From positions 3,596,001 through 3,660,000 of the forward strand of contig NZ_CP040896.1 in NCBI RefSeq assembly GCF_006337165.1: 64,000 bases of DNA, in the 5' to 3' direction. The notes under the pieces were generated by a model that was not told where the DNA came from, made no database searches, and saw nothing but the letters and a program-made list of their open reading frames with translations. Shown piece by piece: positions 51,045 through 58,776 of this stretch; within the stretch, counting starts at the first letter, position 1, and the number at the start of each line of letters is the position of its first letter. The position numbers and the translations under genes were made by a program. The stretch is from Hymenobacter jejuensis. GTDB taxonomy: Bacteria; Bacteroidota; Bacteroidia; Cytophagales; Hymenobacteraceae.

Positions 51045-52460
51045 ATGCTCTCCGTTCGCACGCCTTCTGTCCGCGATTATTTCCCTTACGAACCCACGCA
51101 GGACCAATCCATGCTTTTTCAGCAGCTGGATGAGTTCCTGAAAGACGATCTGCCGGGGCGCAAAGTGTTTGTGCTGCGCGGCTACGCGGGCACGGGCAAA
51201 ACCACGGTCGTGAGCGCCCTCGTGCAGTGGCTGCACAAGTTGGGCCGCAAATACACCCTGATGGCCCCCACGGGCCGTGCAGCCAAGGTAATGAGCGCCT
51301 ATTCGGGTGTGCCCGCCAGCACCATCCACAAGAAGATTTACCGCCAAACTTCCGGCTCGCCCTCCGAGCGGCTCTCTTTTCAGCGCCAGCCCAACCGCAC
51401 CGCCGACACGCTTTATATCGTCGATGAGGCCTCGATGATTTCGGATGAGAAAGCCTTCGGCGAAAACGGCCTGCTCGACGATTTGATGGGCTACGTGTTT
51501 GAAAAGCCCACCAACCGCCTCTTGCTCATCGGCGATACGGCCCAGCTGCCGCCAGTTGGTCAGCTGCTCAGCCCGGCCCTGGATCCGGAGCTGCTCGCGC
51601 ACCGGTTTCGGGCGAAAGTAGGCTCAGTAGAGCTGCGCCAGGTAATGCGCCAAGCCGAAGAATCGGGGATTCTGATGAACGCGACAGTTTTACGCGAAGA
51701 GCTTCGCGAGGAACAACCTGTGATTCAGTTCTTTACCAAAGGCTACCCAGACATTTATAAAATGGGTGGCGACAAGCTCGAAGATGGGCTGCGCTGGGCG
51801 TACAAGACCTTCGGCCACGAGAACACGACCATCATCTGCCGTTCCAACAAAAACGCAAACCTCTACAACCAGATGATTCGGCGGACGTTGTTCGACGCGG
51901 AAGACGAAATTGAAGCGGGCGACTACCTGATGGTGGTGCGCAACAACTATTTCTGGCTGCCAAAAGACTCGGAAATGGGCTTTTTGGCCAACGGCGACTT
52001 TGTGCAGATCACTAAAATCGTGCGCCGTACCGAGGAGTTTGGGTTCCGGTTTGCCGATGCCCGCCTGCGGTTTGTCGACTACCCCGACGAGCCCGAAATC
52101 GAAGTGAAGCTGCTGCTCGACACCTTGCACACCGAGTCGCCGGCCCTGCCCGCCGACCGTAGTAACGCCCTTTACCAAGCCATCTTGGAAGATTATGCGC
52201 ATCTGCCCACCAAGCGCGAAAAGACGGCGGCCTTGCGTAAGGATCCGTTTCTCAACGCGTTACAGGTAAAGTTTGCGTACGCGCTCACATGCCATAAAGC
52301 GCAGGGCGGGCAGTGGCAAGCCGTATTTGTCGACCACGGCTTTTTGAAAGATGATATGGTAAACGCTGAATTTGCGCGCTGGCTTTACACAGCCATCACG
52401 CGCGCCGCCGACCGGCTGTTTTTGCTTAACTTCAATCAAAAGCTGTTGTCGGAGCAGTAG
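51045..52460 (+). CDS. RecD2/Dda-like DNA helicase
   Basis: 471 residues. Superfamily 1B helicase: motif I 'LRGYAGTGKTTVVSAL' (about 45), Ia 'LMAPTGRAAKVM', motif II 'LYIVDEASMISD', motif III 'LLIGDTAQLPPVG', and C-terminal 'ALTCHKAQGGQWQAVFVDHG' and 'WLYTAITRAADRLFLLN' (motifs V, VI). It lacks RecBC partners and is much shorter than RecD2 (about 700), so Dda-like is a better description. Role in repair or replication-fork processing is inferred from family. Confidence 0.93.
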   Translation: MLSVRTPSVRDYFPYEPTQDQSMLFQQLDEFLKDDLPGRKVFVLRGYAGTGKTTVVSALVQWLHKLGRKYTLMAPTGRAAKVMSAYSGVPASTIHKKIYRQTSGSPSERLSFQRQPNRTADTLYIVDEASMISDEKAFGENGLLDDLMGYVFEKPTNRLLLIGDTAQLPPVGQLLSPALDPELLAHRFRAKVGSVELRQVMRQAEESGILMNATVLREELREEQPVIQFFTKGYPDIYKMGGDKLEDGLRWAYKTFGHENTTIICRSNKNANLYNQMIRRTLFDAEDEIEAGDYLMVVRNNYFWLPKDSEMGFLANGDFVQITKIVRRTEEFGFRFADARLRFVDYPDEPEIEVKLLLDTLHTESPALPADRSNALYQAILEDYAHLPTKREKTAALRKDPFLNALQVKFAYALTCHKAQGGQWQAVFVDHGFLKDDMVNAEFARWLYTAITRAADRLFLLNFNQKLLSEQ

Positions 52461-52550
52461 GAACTATACTTCTCCAACCTCAGCTGAAGCTGGGAGTTCC
52501 CTTTTGGCTTCATCCAATGCACATGCGCGCTGCTGAAATCTGGCAGGATA

Positions 52551-52581
52551 ATTGGCCCAGCGCCTGAAAACCTTAACTTTG
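52551..52581 (+). promoter_or_regulatory. Bacteroidota promoter of the DUF1573 gene
   Basis: ATTG at 52551-52554, 19-base spacer, TAACTTTG at 52574-52581; leader about 25 bases before ATG 52611. Confidence 0.75.
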
Positions 52582-52610
52582 TTTACTGCAACTCTTTAAC
52601 GGAATCAACC

Positions 52611-53141
52611 ATGAAAAAAGCACTCGTTCTGGCCCTGTCGCTCGCTTTCGCTGGCTTTGCCGCTCAGGCTCAGTCGACGGCTGTGCAGCCTGCCAACGCG
52701 CAAACCAAAGCTGCCGGCCCGCAAATTCAGTTTGAGGAAATGAAGTATGACTTCGGTTCTATCAAGCAAGGCGATATTGTAGAGCATACTTTCAAGTTCA
52801 AGAACGTCGGCACGCAGCCGCTCGTTATTTCTAACATTGGTGTGAGCTGCGGCTGCACCACTCCTGACTGGACCAAAGACCCCGTAATGCCCGGCAAATC
52901 GGGTATCGTAACGGCTAAGTTCAACAGCACCGGCAAAATCGGCATGCAAAACAAAGTGTTGACCGTGGAGTCTAACTCGGCTGCCGGTAACGCCATGGTG
53001 TCGTTGGTGGGCGAAGTAAAAGAAGCTGCCACCGCTACTACCGAAATGGCACCTGCGAAAAGCGATGTATCAAGCGACGCCGACGGCAAGCAAAAGACGA
53101 AATCCAGCGATAGCAAAATCAAAGCAAAGCGCAAGTCGTAA
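52611..53141 (+). CDS. DUF1573 secreted protein
   Basis: 176 residues with a signal peptide (MKKALVLALSLAFAGFAAQA). One DUF1573 domain (about 40-130): 'KYDFGSIKQGDIVEHTFKFKNVGTQPLVISNIGVSCGCTTPDWTKDPVMPGKSGIVTAKFNSTGKIG', including the conserved CGCT pair. The fold is an Ig/ASPM-like beta-sandwich found in abundance in Bacteroidota periplasms. The tail is Lys/Ser-rich and disordered. The precise role is unknown. Strong promoter and terminator mark it as a highly expressed single gene (inference). Confidence 0.9.
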   Translation: MKKALVLALSLAFAGFAAQAQSTAVQPANAQTKAAGPQIQFEEMKYDFGSIKQGDIVEHTFKFKNVGTQPLVISNIGVSCGCTTPDWTKDPVMPGKSGIVTAKFNSTGKIGMQNKVLTVESNSAAGNAMVSLVGEVKEAATATTEMAPAKSDVSSDADGKQKTKSSDSKIKAKRKS

Positions 53142-53161
53142 GCACTAGTCGCTTTGTGGTA

Positions 53162-53206
53162 ACAAAAAAAGGGCGCCTCGCGAAAGCGAGGCGCCCTTTT
53201 TTTGTT
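53162..53206 (+). terminator. Terminator of the DUF1573 gene
   Basis: Near-perfect stem of about 18 bp around loop GAAA, long A and T runs on the two sides; can serve both directions. Confidence 0.9.
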
Positions 53207-53213
53207 TGCTATA

Positions 53214-53238
53214 TAACTAATTGATTGTCAATCAGTTA
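53214..53238. repeat. 25-bp dispersed palindrome, copy 20 (includes a stop codon)
   Basis: Core TTGATTGTCAA at 53221-53231, left end TAA, right end TTA, arms with one mismatch. Terminal TTA (53236-53238) is the stop codon of the DUF423 gene. Confidence 0.8.
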
Positions 53239-53613
53239 AACTTGACGAGCGGCGAGTAGCAAGCTGATCCAGCCTGCAATCAGCAACAGGCCGCCAACGG
53301 GCGCAACAGCGCCCATTTTGGTGATGCCCGTGAAGCACAGGGTATACAGCGAGCCGCTGAAAATAATGACGCCGCCCAGCCATAGCCACGCGGTAGTGCC
53401 CAGCGCCCGCAGCTCGGGACGGACTTGCAGCAAAATGCCAATGGCCAGCAGCGCCAGCGTGTGGTAAAACTGGTAGCGAACAGCCGTTTCGAAGGTGTCG
53501 AAGCGGCCGGAAGCCTCCAGCATGGGCCGTAGGCCGTGCGCCCCAAACGCCCCGATGCCTACGCCCAAGGCGCCAAGCAGGGCCGCCAGTTGAATAATCA
53601 GACGAGTTGTCAT
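53236..53613 (-). CDS. DUF423 membrane protein
   Basis: 125 residues from ATG 53613 (MTTRLIIQLAALLGALGVGIGAFGAHGL). Four helices; 'AFGAHGLRPMLEASGRFDTFETAVRYQFYHTLALLAIG' and 'IFSGSLYTLCFTGITKMGAVAPVGGLLLIAGW' are diagnostic of DUF423. The function is unknown across bacteria. It starts 16 bases after the yggS stop, so both are probably in one transcript. Its stop codon is part of a dispersed palindrome. Confidence 0.93.
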   Translation of the reverse strand: MTTRLIIQLAALLGALGVGIGAFGAHGLRPMLEASGRFDTFETAVRYQFYHTLALLAIGILLQVRPELRALGTTAWLWLGGVIIFSGSLYTLCFTGITKMGAVAPVGGLLLIAGWISLLLAARQV

Positions 53614-53629
53614 GTTCAGAATGTAAGAA

Positions 53630-54310
53630 TTAGTGCGTCCCGTAATTACGGGCTCCAAAAATAGCGCTGCCCACCCGAATAAGTGTGCTGCCTTCTTCAA
53701 TGGCGAGCGCATAATCGGCGCTCATGCCCATCGAGATTTCGCGGAAAGCCAACTGATCGGCGAAGTACCGGCTTTTCAGCAAGTCGAAATAGCTGCGTAG
53801 TTCCCGAAACTCCCGCCGCAGTTGAGATTCGTCGTCGGTGTTGGTGGCCACGCCCATCACGCCGGTAAGCTGCACGTTGCGCAAGGCCCGAAACGCCTCT
53901 GATTGCAGGATTTCTTCGGCTTCCGACAGGCTCAGGCCGAACTTGGTTTCTTCCTCAGCGATGTGAAACTGAAGCAAGCCGTTCAGTACTCGATTATTTT
54001 TAATTGCTTGTTTATCAATTTCTTGCAAAAGCTTCAGGCTGTCGATGCTTTGGATGGTGTGCACAAACGGCGCGATGTATTTCACCTTGTTGGTCTGCAG
54101 ATGGCCGATGAGATGCCACTCAATGTCGGCCGGCAGCTCGGGCTGTTTGGCTACGAGTTCCTGCACTTTGTTTTCGCCGAAGAGCCGGGCGCCCGCCGTG
54201 TAAGCTTCCTGTAGCTTCTCAACCGGGTGGGTTTTGGTGACGACTACCAAGCGGCAGTTGGTGCCGGCAAGCTCTTGTTCGAAGTGACGAATGTTATCGG
54301 CAATACTCAT
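53630..54310 (-). CDS. PLP homeostasis protein YggS
   Basis: 226 residues, alanine racemase N-terminal-like barrel. 'CRLVVVTKTHPVEKLQEAYTAGARLFGENKVQELVAK' has the PLP Lys in 'VTKT', then 'IEWHLIGHLQTNKVKYI' and 'SMGMSADYALAIEEGSTLIRVGSAIFGAR' (phosphate binding). The protein binds PLP without known catalysis and balances vitamin B6 pools. Followed by the DUF423 gene. An AT-rich patch near residue 100 ('EIDKQAIKNN', 54001-54025) may be a weak extra copy of the dispersed palindrome. Confidence 0.95.
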   Translation of the reverse strand: MSIADNIRHFEQELAGTNCRLVVVTKTHPVEKLQEAYTAGARLFGENKVQELVAKQPELPADIEWHLIGHLQTNKVKYIAPFVHTIQSIDSLKLLQEIDKQAIKNNRVLNGLLQFHIAEEETKFGLSLSEAEEILQSEAFRALRNVQLTGVMGVATNTDDESQLRREFRELRSYFDLLKSRYFADQLAFREISMGMSADYALAIEEGSTLIRVGSAIFGARNYGTH

Positions 54311-54344
54311 GATGTAAAAGTAGGGGAGCGGTGCGCGCCTAGCG

Positions 54345-55397
54345 TTAGTCTTCTAATGCGTTGGTCAGGAACGTGTTTTTCAGCCCCAGCCACAGCAACC
54401 ATAGGCCCACACACCAGAACAAATAAATGCGGTAATAATCTTTGGTGTTGCGAAAACGCGTCTGCTTGATTTCTGATTTTTCATAGCGGTCGATCTGGCG
54501 GAAGACGCGGTTGAGGGCGGCATTGTCGGTGGCACGGAAAAACTGGCCTTCGCCGGCCTGAGCCAGTTGGCGCATGGTGGTTTCGTCGAGGCGCGTTTCT
54601 ACGTAGCGCGGGCGCCCGGCTTCGTCGGTGCCGTACGGCACCACGCCGTCTTTTCCCAGCCCGATCGTGTATAGCTTCAGCCCAAAGGCATGGGCCAACT
54701 GGGCGGCCGTGAGCGGATCGAGGTTGCCGGCTGTGTTCTCCCCGTCGGATAGCAGAATGCACACCTTGGTGCGGCTGCGGGAGTCGCGCAGGCGGTTGGT
54801 CGCTACGCCCAAGGCGGTACCGATGGCCGTGCCGTCGTTGGCAATCATGCCCAGATGCAGGCTGCTGAGGTTTTCGCGCAGCAAGTCGTAATCAGTAGTA
54901 AGGGGTGCCAACGAATACGCGTCGCCGGCAAAGACTACCAGCCCAATACGGTCGCCGACGCGGCCGTCGATAAAGTTGCGGGCCACGCGCTTGGCGGCCT
55001 CCAAGCGATTGGGTTTCAGGTCGCCCAGCTCCATCGAGCCCGATACGTCGAGCACCAACAGAATGTCAATGCCCTCGCCGGTTTGCACCACGCGCTCATC
55101 CGTTCGCTGCGGTCGCGCCAGCGCTACCACACCGAAGGCCATGCTCAGGCCCAACACCAAATCGGGCAAAAAGCGGAGGCCCGCCGTCCAGTCGCGGCGT
55201 AGTTGTCCGGCCACAAAAGCTACATCGAGGCGCGGGCGCCGCCGGTGCACCAGCAGCCAACGCCCCAAAAACAGCAGCGGAATCACGGGCAGCAACAACA
55301 ACAGCCGTGGCTGCGCCCACGTGTAGCTTGCCAGCGTAGCATAGCGAAGCCCGTCGAGCAAAGGAGCCAGGAAGCGTTGCCAAAGCTGGTCGGGCAT
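54345..55397 (-). CDS. batA: BatA-like VWA-domain membrane protein
   Basis: 350 residues from ATG 55397 (a TTG at 55412 would add five). Two N-terminal helices, a cytosol- or periplasm-facing VWA domain with complete MIDAS ('ILLVLDVSGSMELGD', 'ANDGTAIGTAL', 'ILLSDGENTAG') and a C-terminal helix ('YRIYLFWCVGLWLLWLGL'). This is the usual layout of Bacteroidota BatA/BatB proteins, linked to aerotolerance and stress. It follows the BatX-like gene. No batB-batE genes follow; yggS comes next. Confidence 0.88.
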   Translation of the reverse strand: MPDQLWQRFLAPLLDGLRYATLASYTWAQPRLLLLLPVIPLLFLGRWLLVHRRRPRLDVAFVAGQLRRDWTAGLRFLPDLVLGLSMAFGVVALARPQRTDERVVQTGEGIDILLVLDVSGSMELGDLKPNRLEAAKRVARNFIDGRVGDRIGLVVFAGDAYSLAPLTTDYDLLRENLSSLHLGMIANDGTAIGTALGVATNRLRDSRSRTKVCILLSDGENTAGNLDPLTAAQLAHAFGLKLYTIGLGKDGVVPYGTDEAGRPRYVETRLDETTMRQLAQAGEGQFFRATDNAALNRVFRQIDRYEKSEIKQTRFRNTKDYYRIYLFWCVGLWLLWLGLKNTFLTNALED

Positions 55398-55423
55398 GAG
55401 GTTTAGAATCAAGTAGATAAGAG

Positions 55424-56374
55424 TTAAAAGAATCGGGTCGTGACCATGTCGTAGCGGCGTTCGGCAAAGTTGCGCAGCAGCGAAAAGGCTTCTTCCGTTT
55501 CTTCTTCTTCTTCGGTGAGCTGGTTGCCGTAAATTACGCGGTCGGCAATGCGCAGGGCTTGCTTTACGTCGCCGTTGTTTTGGTAGTGCTCCACTATCTC
55601 TTTGGTAGTGAGGCTGTTAATGGCGTTGTTTTCTAGGGTTGTCAGGTAGTTTTTCCACAGCGTGATGGCGCGTTCCATATTGGTCAGCGACCGCGACAAC
55701 GTGAAGCGCTCGACGTGGCGGGCGTATTGGGCCAGAAAATACACATGGTTTTTGCGGAGCTTATACAGCTGATACCGCTGCCGCCAAGTGCGGCCAAAAC
55801 CCACCACAATTCCCAGCGCTACCAAGATTACGGCCGCCGCGCCCGCCAGCCAATATGGGTAGTTGAAACGCTGTTCTACAGGCAGAAGCGTAGTATTCTG
55901 CCGCAAAACGGGCGGAGTGTCGAGGGCCGGTGCTGGAGCCGTTCGCATCAGCCGCACGGTGGCCGGGGCCGTCGCGATGGTAAGCGTATCGCGGCCGTGC
56001 AAAACCGTGATGGGCAAGCTCAGCCGCTGCACCGAATCGAGCGCGAAGGTGCGCAGGTGGTACACGGTGCGGTCGAGGCTGCGGCCTTTGCGGGTGCGGG
56101 TGGGATAATAGGTTTTGCCGACGAACTCAAACGGCTCAAACTTGGCCGTCGAATCTGGGAAGATTACTTCCAGGGAAGACTCATGATTGTGAACTAGCTC
56201 ATAATCAATTACTTCGCCTATACGTACTGATGGGCGCAAAAAGCGGCTTTGCGGCTGATCCGGCGGCGATTGGGCCAATGCGCTCAGCGGTACCAGCAGC
56301 CATGCGGCAGCTATGGCCCAATGCATCTTGCTCAAAAACAGCTTCTTAACGAAGCTTGCGCCAATCTTACGCAC
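55424..56374 (-). CDS. Bat-operon membrane protein of unknown function
   Basis: 316 residues from GTG 56374, overlapping the DUF58 gene by 8 bases; ATG 56326 (MHWAIAAAWLLVPLSALA) would start directly at the signal peptide and may be the real start. There is a periplasmic beta-rich domain (about 35-165), one helix ('YWLAGAAAVILVALGIVVGF', about 175-195) and a helical cytosolic tail. The same kind of protein lies between DUF58 and batA in other Bacteroidota. Function unknown; probably a partner of the VWA proteins (inference). Palindrome copy 21 lies near the coding start. Confidence 0.78.
   Translation of the reverse strand: MRKIGASFVKKLFLSKMHWAIAAAWLLVPLSALAQSPPDQPQSRFLRPSVRIGEVIDYELVHNHESSLEVIFPDSTAKFEPFEFVGKTYYPTRTRKGRSLDRTVYHLRTFALDSVQRLSLPITVLHGRDTLTIATAPATVRLMRTAPAPALDTPPVLRQNTTLLPVEQRFNYPYWLAGAAAVILVALGIVVGFGRTWRQRYQLYKLRKNHVYFLAQYARHVERFTLSRSLTNMERAITLWKNYLTTLENNAINSLTTKEIVEHYQNNGDVKQALRIADRVIYGNQLTEEEEETEEAFSLLRNFAERRYDMVTTRFF
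56191..56215. repeat. 25-bp dispersed palindrome, copy 21, inside the BatX-like gene
   Basis: Core CTCATAATCAA at 56198-56208. Read on the minus strand as part of 'VIDYELV'. Ends deviate from TAA/TTA. Confidence 0.4.
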
Positions 56375-57269
56375 GGCCTCCCCGCTGATTGCGCCGCCGA
56401 AACAGATTCACCAACTGTGGCAGGTAGTCGGTGTTGGTGGCAATGGATAAGTATTCGGTGCGGTGGCGCCGGCAGATTTGCCCGATCTGCTCGCGGTTCT
56501 GCTCATAGGTAGCCCGGTAACGCGCCCGAAAGGCTTCCGAAGAAGTGTTTACCCACACCGTGCGCCCCGATTCTTGGTCGTGCAAGGGCACGATGCCCAG
56601 CGGTGGAAACTCGCGCTCGCGCTTGTCGAGCAACTGTAGCACGACCAAATCGTGCTTGCGCGCCAGCATGGTGAGTTCGCGCTCGTAATTCGCGTCGATA
56701 AAATCGGAGATCAGCAGCACAATGCTCCGGCGCTTGAGCAGCCCTAGTGCCTGCTTGATGCCAGCCGCCACAGCCGTATGGCGGGAGCGAGGCTCCAACG
56801 CAAATAGCTGTTTGATAAGCGCATACGCATGTCTCACGCCTTTGCCGGGTGCCAAGTACAATTCCTTTTGATCGGAAAAGGCCAGGATGCCCAGCTGCGC
56901 ATCCTGCCGGGCAGCCGAGAGCGCCAGCACCCCGCAGATTTCGCGGCCCACGTCCAGCTTGCGGCGGCCTTCGGCACCTACACGCTGCGAGGCGCTTACG
57001 TCGAGCAGCAGCAACACCGATTGTTCGCGCTCTTCCTTGTAGGTCTTTACGAACGTGCCGTGGCCCTTGCTCGATACGGCCCAGTCGATCGCGCGTACCT
57101 CGTCGCCGTATTGGTAGAGGCGCACGTCGTCGAACTCCAACCCTGTGCCCTTGAACACGGAATGAAAATCGCCTTGCAACTGCGCGTCCACAGCCTTCAG
57201 GATGCGGATTTCCATTTGCCGAAGCTTGCGCACGAGTTGCTGGAACGGTGTGGCGGCGGGCGAATTCAT
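56367..57269 (-). CDS. DUF58 (VWA-like) protein of the Bat operon
   Basis: 300 residues. 'KGTGLEFDDVRLYQYGDEVRAIDWAVSSKGHGTFVKTYKEEREQSVLLLLDVSASQRVGAEG' is a typical DUF58 start, with MIDAS-like 'DVSASQ' and 'VLLISDFID'. It begins a three-gene unit (DUF58, BatX-like, batA) whose genes overlap or nearly touch. The usual moxR ATPase gene upstream is missing: the next gene upstream is divergent. It has a paralogue at 40923-41843. Confidence 0.9.
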   Translation of the reverse strand: MNSPAATPFQQLVRKLRQMEIRILKAVDAQLQGDFHSVFKGTGLEFDDVRLYQYGDEVRAIDWAVSSKGHGTFVKTYKEEREQSVLLLLDVSASQRVGAEGRRKLDVGREICGVLALSAARQDAQLGILAFSDQKELYLAPGKGVRHAYALIKQLFALEPRSRHTAVAAGIKQALGLLKRRSIVLLISDFIDANYERELTMLARKHDLVVLQLLDKREREFPPLGIVPLHDQESGRTVWVNTSSEAFRARYRATYEQNREQIGQICRRHRTEYLSIATNTDYLPQLVNLFRRRNQRGGRA

Positions 57270-57294
57270 TTCGGCTAAACTACGGGTTTCGAAC

Positions 57295-57302
57295 TAACTT
57301 TG
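57295..57302 (+). promoter_or_regulatory. Bacteroidota -7 box, 5 bases before a start codon
   Basis: TAACTTTG ends at 57302; GTG start at 57308. A leaderless transcript is suggested. Confidence 0.5.
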
Positions 57303-57307
57303 TCACC

Positions 57308-57685
57308 GTGAAAAAGCTTCCTGCCAGTTTTCTGCTGTTTTTGAGTCTTGCGCTAGCGTGTTGTCAGCGTCCCGAAGAACCTACGCCGCCCGCTCGGCTT
57401 TTGCCCAAAGAGCAGATGGAGAGCCTGCTAACGGAGCTGCACATTTTGGAAGCGCGGGTCGATGCCGTCAACCTTCCGCAGGATTCGGCGCGGGCACTCT
57501 ACAACACGCTGCAAAAAGAAGTGTTTCAGCGTCGTGGCATTACGGATTCGGTGTTTAAGCAGAGCTACCGCTACTACGCCATTCACAACAAAGACCTCGA
57601 CAACATCTACGGCAGCGTAATCGATAGCCTGACCAAACGCGAGGAAAAAGCCAGAGCCGCGACGCAAGCCAAGCCGCTAAAGTAA
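57308..57685 (+). CDS. DUF4296 lipoprotein
   Basis: 125 residues from GTG 57308, which puts a lipoprotein signal at the N-terminus ('VKKLPASFLLFLSLALACCQRPE'); earlier starts in frame would overlap the divergent DUF58 gene. 'LLPKEQMESLLTELHILEARV' and 'VFQRRGITDSVFKQSYRYYAIHNKDLDNIYGSVIDSLTKRE' match DUF4296, a helical Bacteroidota lipoprotein family of unknown role. The -7 box ends 5 bases before the start. It overlaps the csaA end by 9 bases. Confidence 0.88.
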   Translation: MKKLPASFLLFLSLALACCQRPEEPTPPARLLPKEQMESLLTELHILEARVDAVNLPQDSARALYNTLQKEVFQRRGITDSVFKQSYRYYAIHNKDLDNIYGSVIDSLTKREEKARAATQAKPLK

Positions 57686-58027
57686 GCGGTGGCCGTTGGG
57701 CACGGGCGCCGCCAGAGAAGCCAGTACAATATCACCGTTAGCATCGGCTGCGCCCGTCACGAGTACTTCGGAGCGAAACGGGCCGATTTGTTTGGGCGGG
57801 AAGTTGACCACGCACAGCACTTGGCGGCCTATCAGGTCGGGGGGCTGATAATGGCGCGTAATTTGGGCGCTGGAGCGTTTGTGGCCGATTTCGGGGCCTA
57901 AATCGACAAGCAATTGGTAGGCTGGCTTTCGGGCTTGCGGAAATTCGCGGGCTTCCAGAATGGTGCCCACGCGGATGTCCACGCGCTCAAAATCGGCCCA
58001 CGAAATAACGGCAGAAGCTGATTCCAT
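57677..58027 (-). CDS. csaA: tRNA-binding protein CsaA
   Basis: 116 residues, normal length. 'WADFERVDIRVGTILEAREFPQARKPAYQLLVDLGPEIGHKRSSAQIT' and 'LIGRQVLCVVNFPPKQIGPFRSEVLVTGA' form the OB-fold shared with the C-terminal tRNA-binding domain of methionyl-tRNA synthetase and EMAP II. CsaA has been described as a chaperone with export-related activity. It converges on and overlaps the DUF4296 gene by 9 bases and follows the DUF922 gene by 24 bases. Confidence 0.95.
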   Translation of the reverse strand: MESASAVISWADFERVDIRVGTILEAREFPQARKPAYQLLVDLGPEIGHKRSSAQITRHYQPPDLIGRQVLCVVNFPPKQIGPFRSEVLVTGAADANGDIVLASLAAPVPNGHRLL

Positions 58028-58051
58028 GCAGGCAAGGTAGAAAAGCTCGCG

Positions 58052-58624
58052 TTAGGGCGCGACGGCAAACCGATCGAGTTGGGCCAGCTTCAGCTTGATC
58101 TGGCCTTCCCAGTTCTTCTGGTTGGGCGTGTTCAGGCCGTGGTTCGTTTCGGCATCGTAGCGCGCCTCGTCGCGTTGCCATTCGGCAAAGGCGGCGTTGG
58201 TTACGTTCTTAAACCCGGGCTGCAAGTGCGCGCAGTTGAGGTGCAGCGTGCTCAGCTTTTGACGCAGCTTGCGGGCGTGGTACTCCGTGATGTCGAAGTG
58301 CAGCTGCTCGTGTTTCAGCAGCGACTCGTTGGACTTGGTAGCCTCGCGCACCCACGATTCGGTGGGCGAAAACACGGCCCGCACGCTGTAGTTGAAAACG
58401 AAATCGGTGCAGCCGGCTTTTACGTCGATGGTGGCGGTAGTGAGCGCGGCCAGCTTATCGGCGGGTGTGGGCTTGCTCTTGAAATCGGACCAAGCCAGCG
58501 GCCGGGTCGGCGACCACGGAATCAGCGTAGCGGGGTCGGCGGCCACAACTGTGTTTTGCGGGGCTGGTGTGGAAGCCATCGGCAGCCAAAACAGCAGCGG
58601 AAGGAGAAAGGAGAAAACGGGCAT
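58052..58624 (-). CDS. DUF922 secreted putative zinc protease
   Basis: 190 residues with a signal peptide (MPVFSFLLPLLFWLPMASTPA). 'LAWSDFKSKPTPADKLAALTTATIDVKAGC' opens the domain. 'SNESLLKHEQLHFDITEYHARKL' carries an HExxH-type motif (HEQLH, about 105), and 'EWQRDEARYDAETNHGLNTPNQKNWEGQI' supplies the Glu and His common to DUF922. Members are predicted metalloproteases. The gene precedes csaA on the same strand. Confidence 0.88.
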   Translation of the reverse strand: MPVFSFLLPLLFWLPMASTPAPQNTVVAADPATLIPWSPTRPLAWSDFKSKPTPADKLAALTTATIDVKAGCTDFVFNYSVRAVFSPTESWVREATKSNESLLKHEQLHFDITEYHARKLRQKLSTLHLNCAHLQPGFKNVTNAAFAEWQRDEARYDAETNHGLNTPNQKNWEGQIKLKLAQLDRFAVAP

Positions 58625-58724
58625 TACCAGGTCAGTAGTAAGTCAGAAAGCACTACAACGTACAACCTTCAAGTTCTAGTTCGTGAGCAGAAGTGCAAAG
58701 GCTTTTTATTTCTCCTCGAATTAA

Positions 58725-58761
58725 TTTATATAAGTGTTTGATTGTCAGTTATTTATATAAA
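58725..58761. repeat. Dispersed palindrome, copy 22, extended 37-bp form
   Basis: Outer arms TTTATATAA (58725-58733) and TTATATAAA (58753-58761); 25-bp form 58731-58755 runs TAA to TTA; core TTGATTGTCAG at 58738-58748. Same total length and symmetry as copy 12. Confidence 0.75.
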
Positions 58762-58776
58762 TAAGCTTGGAGTCGG

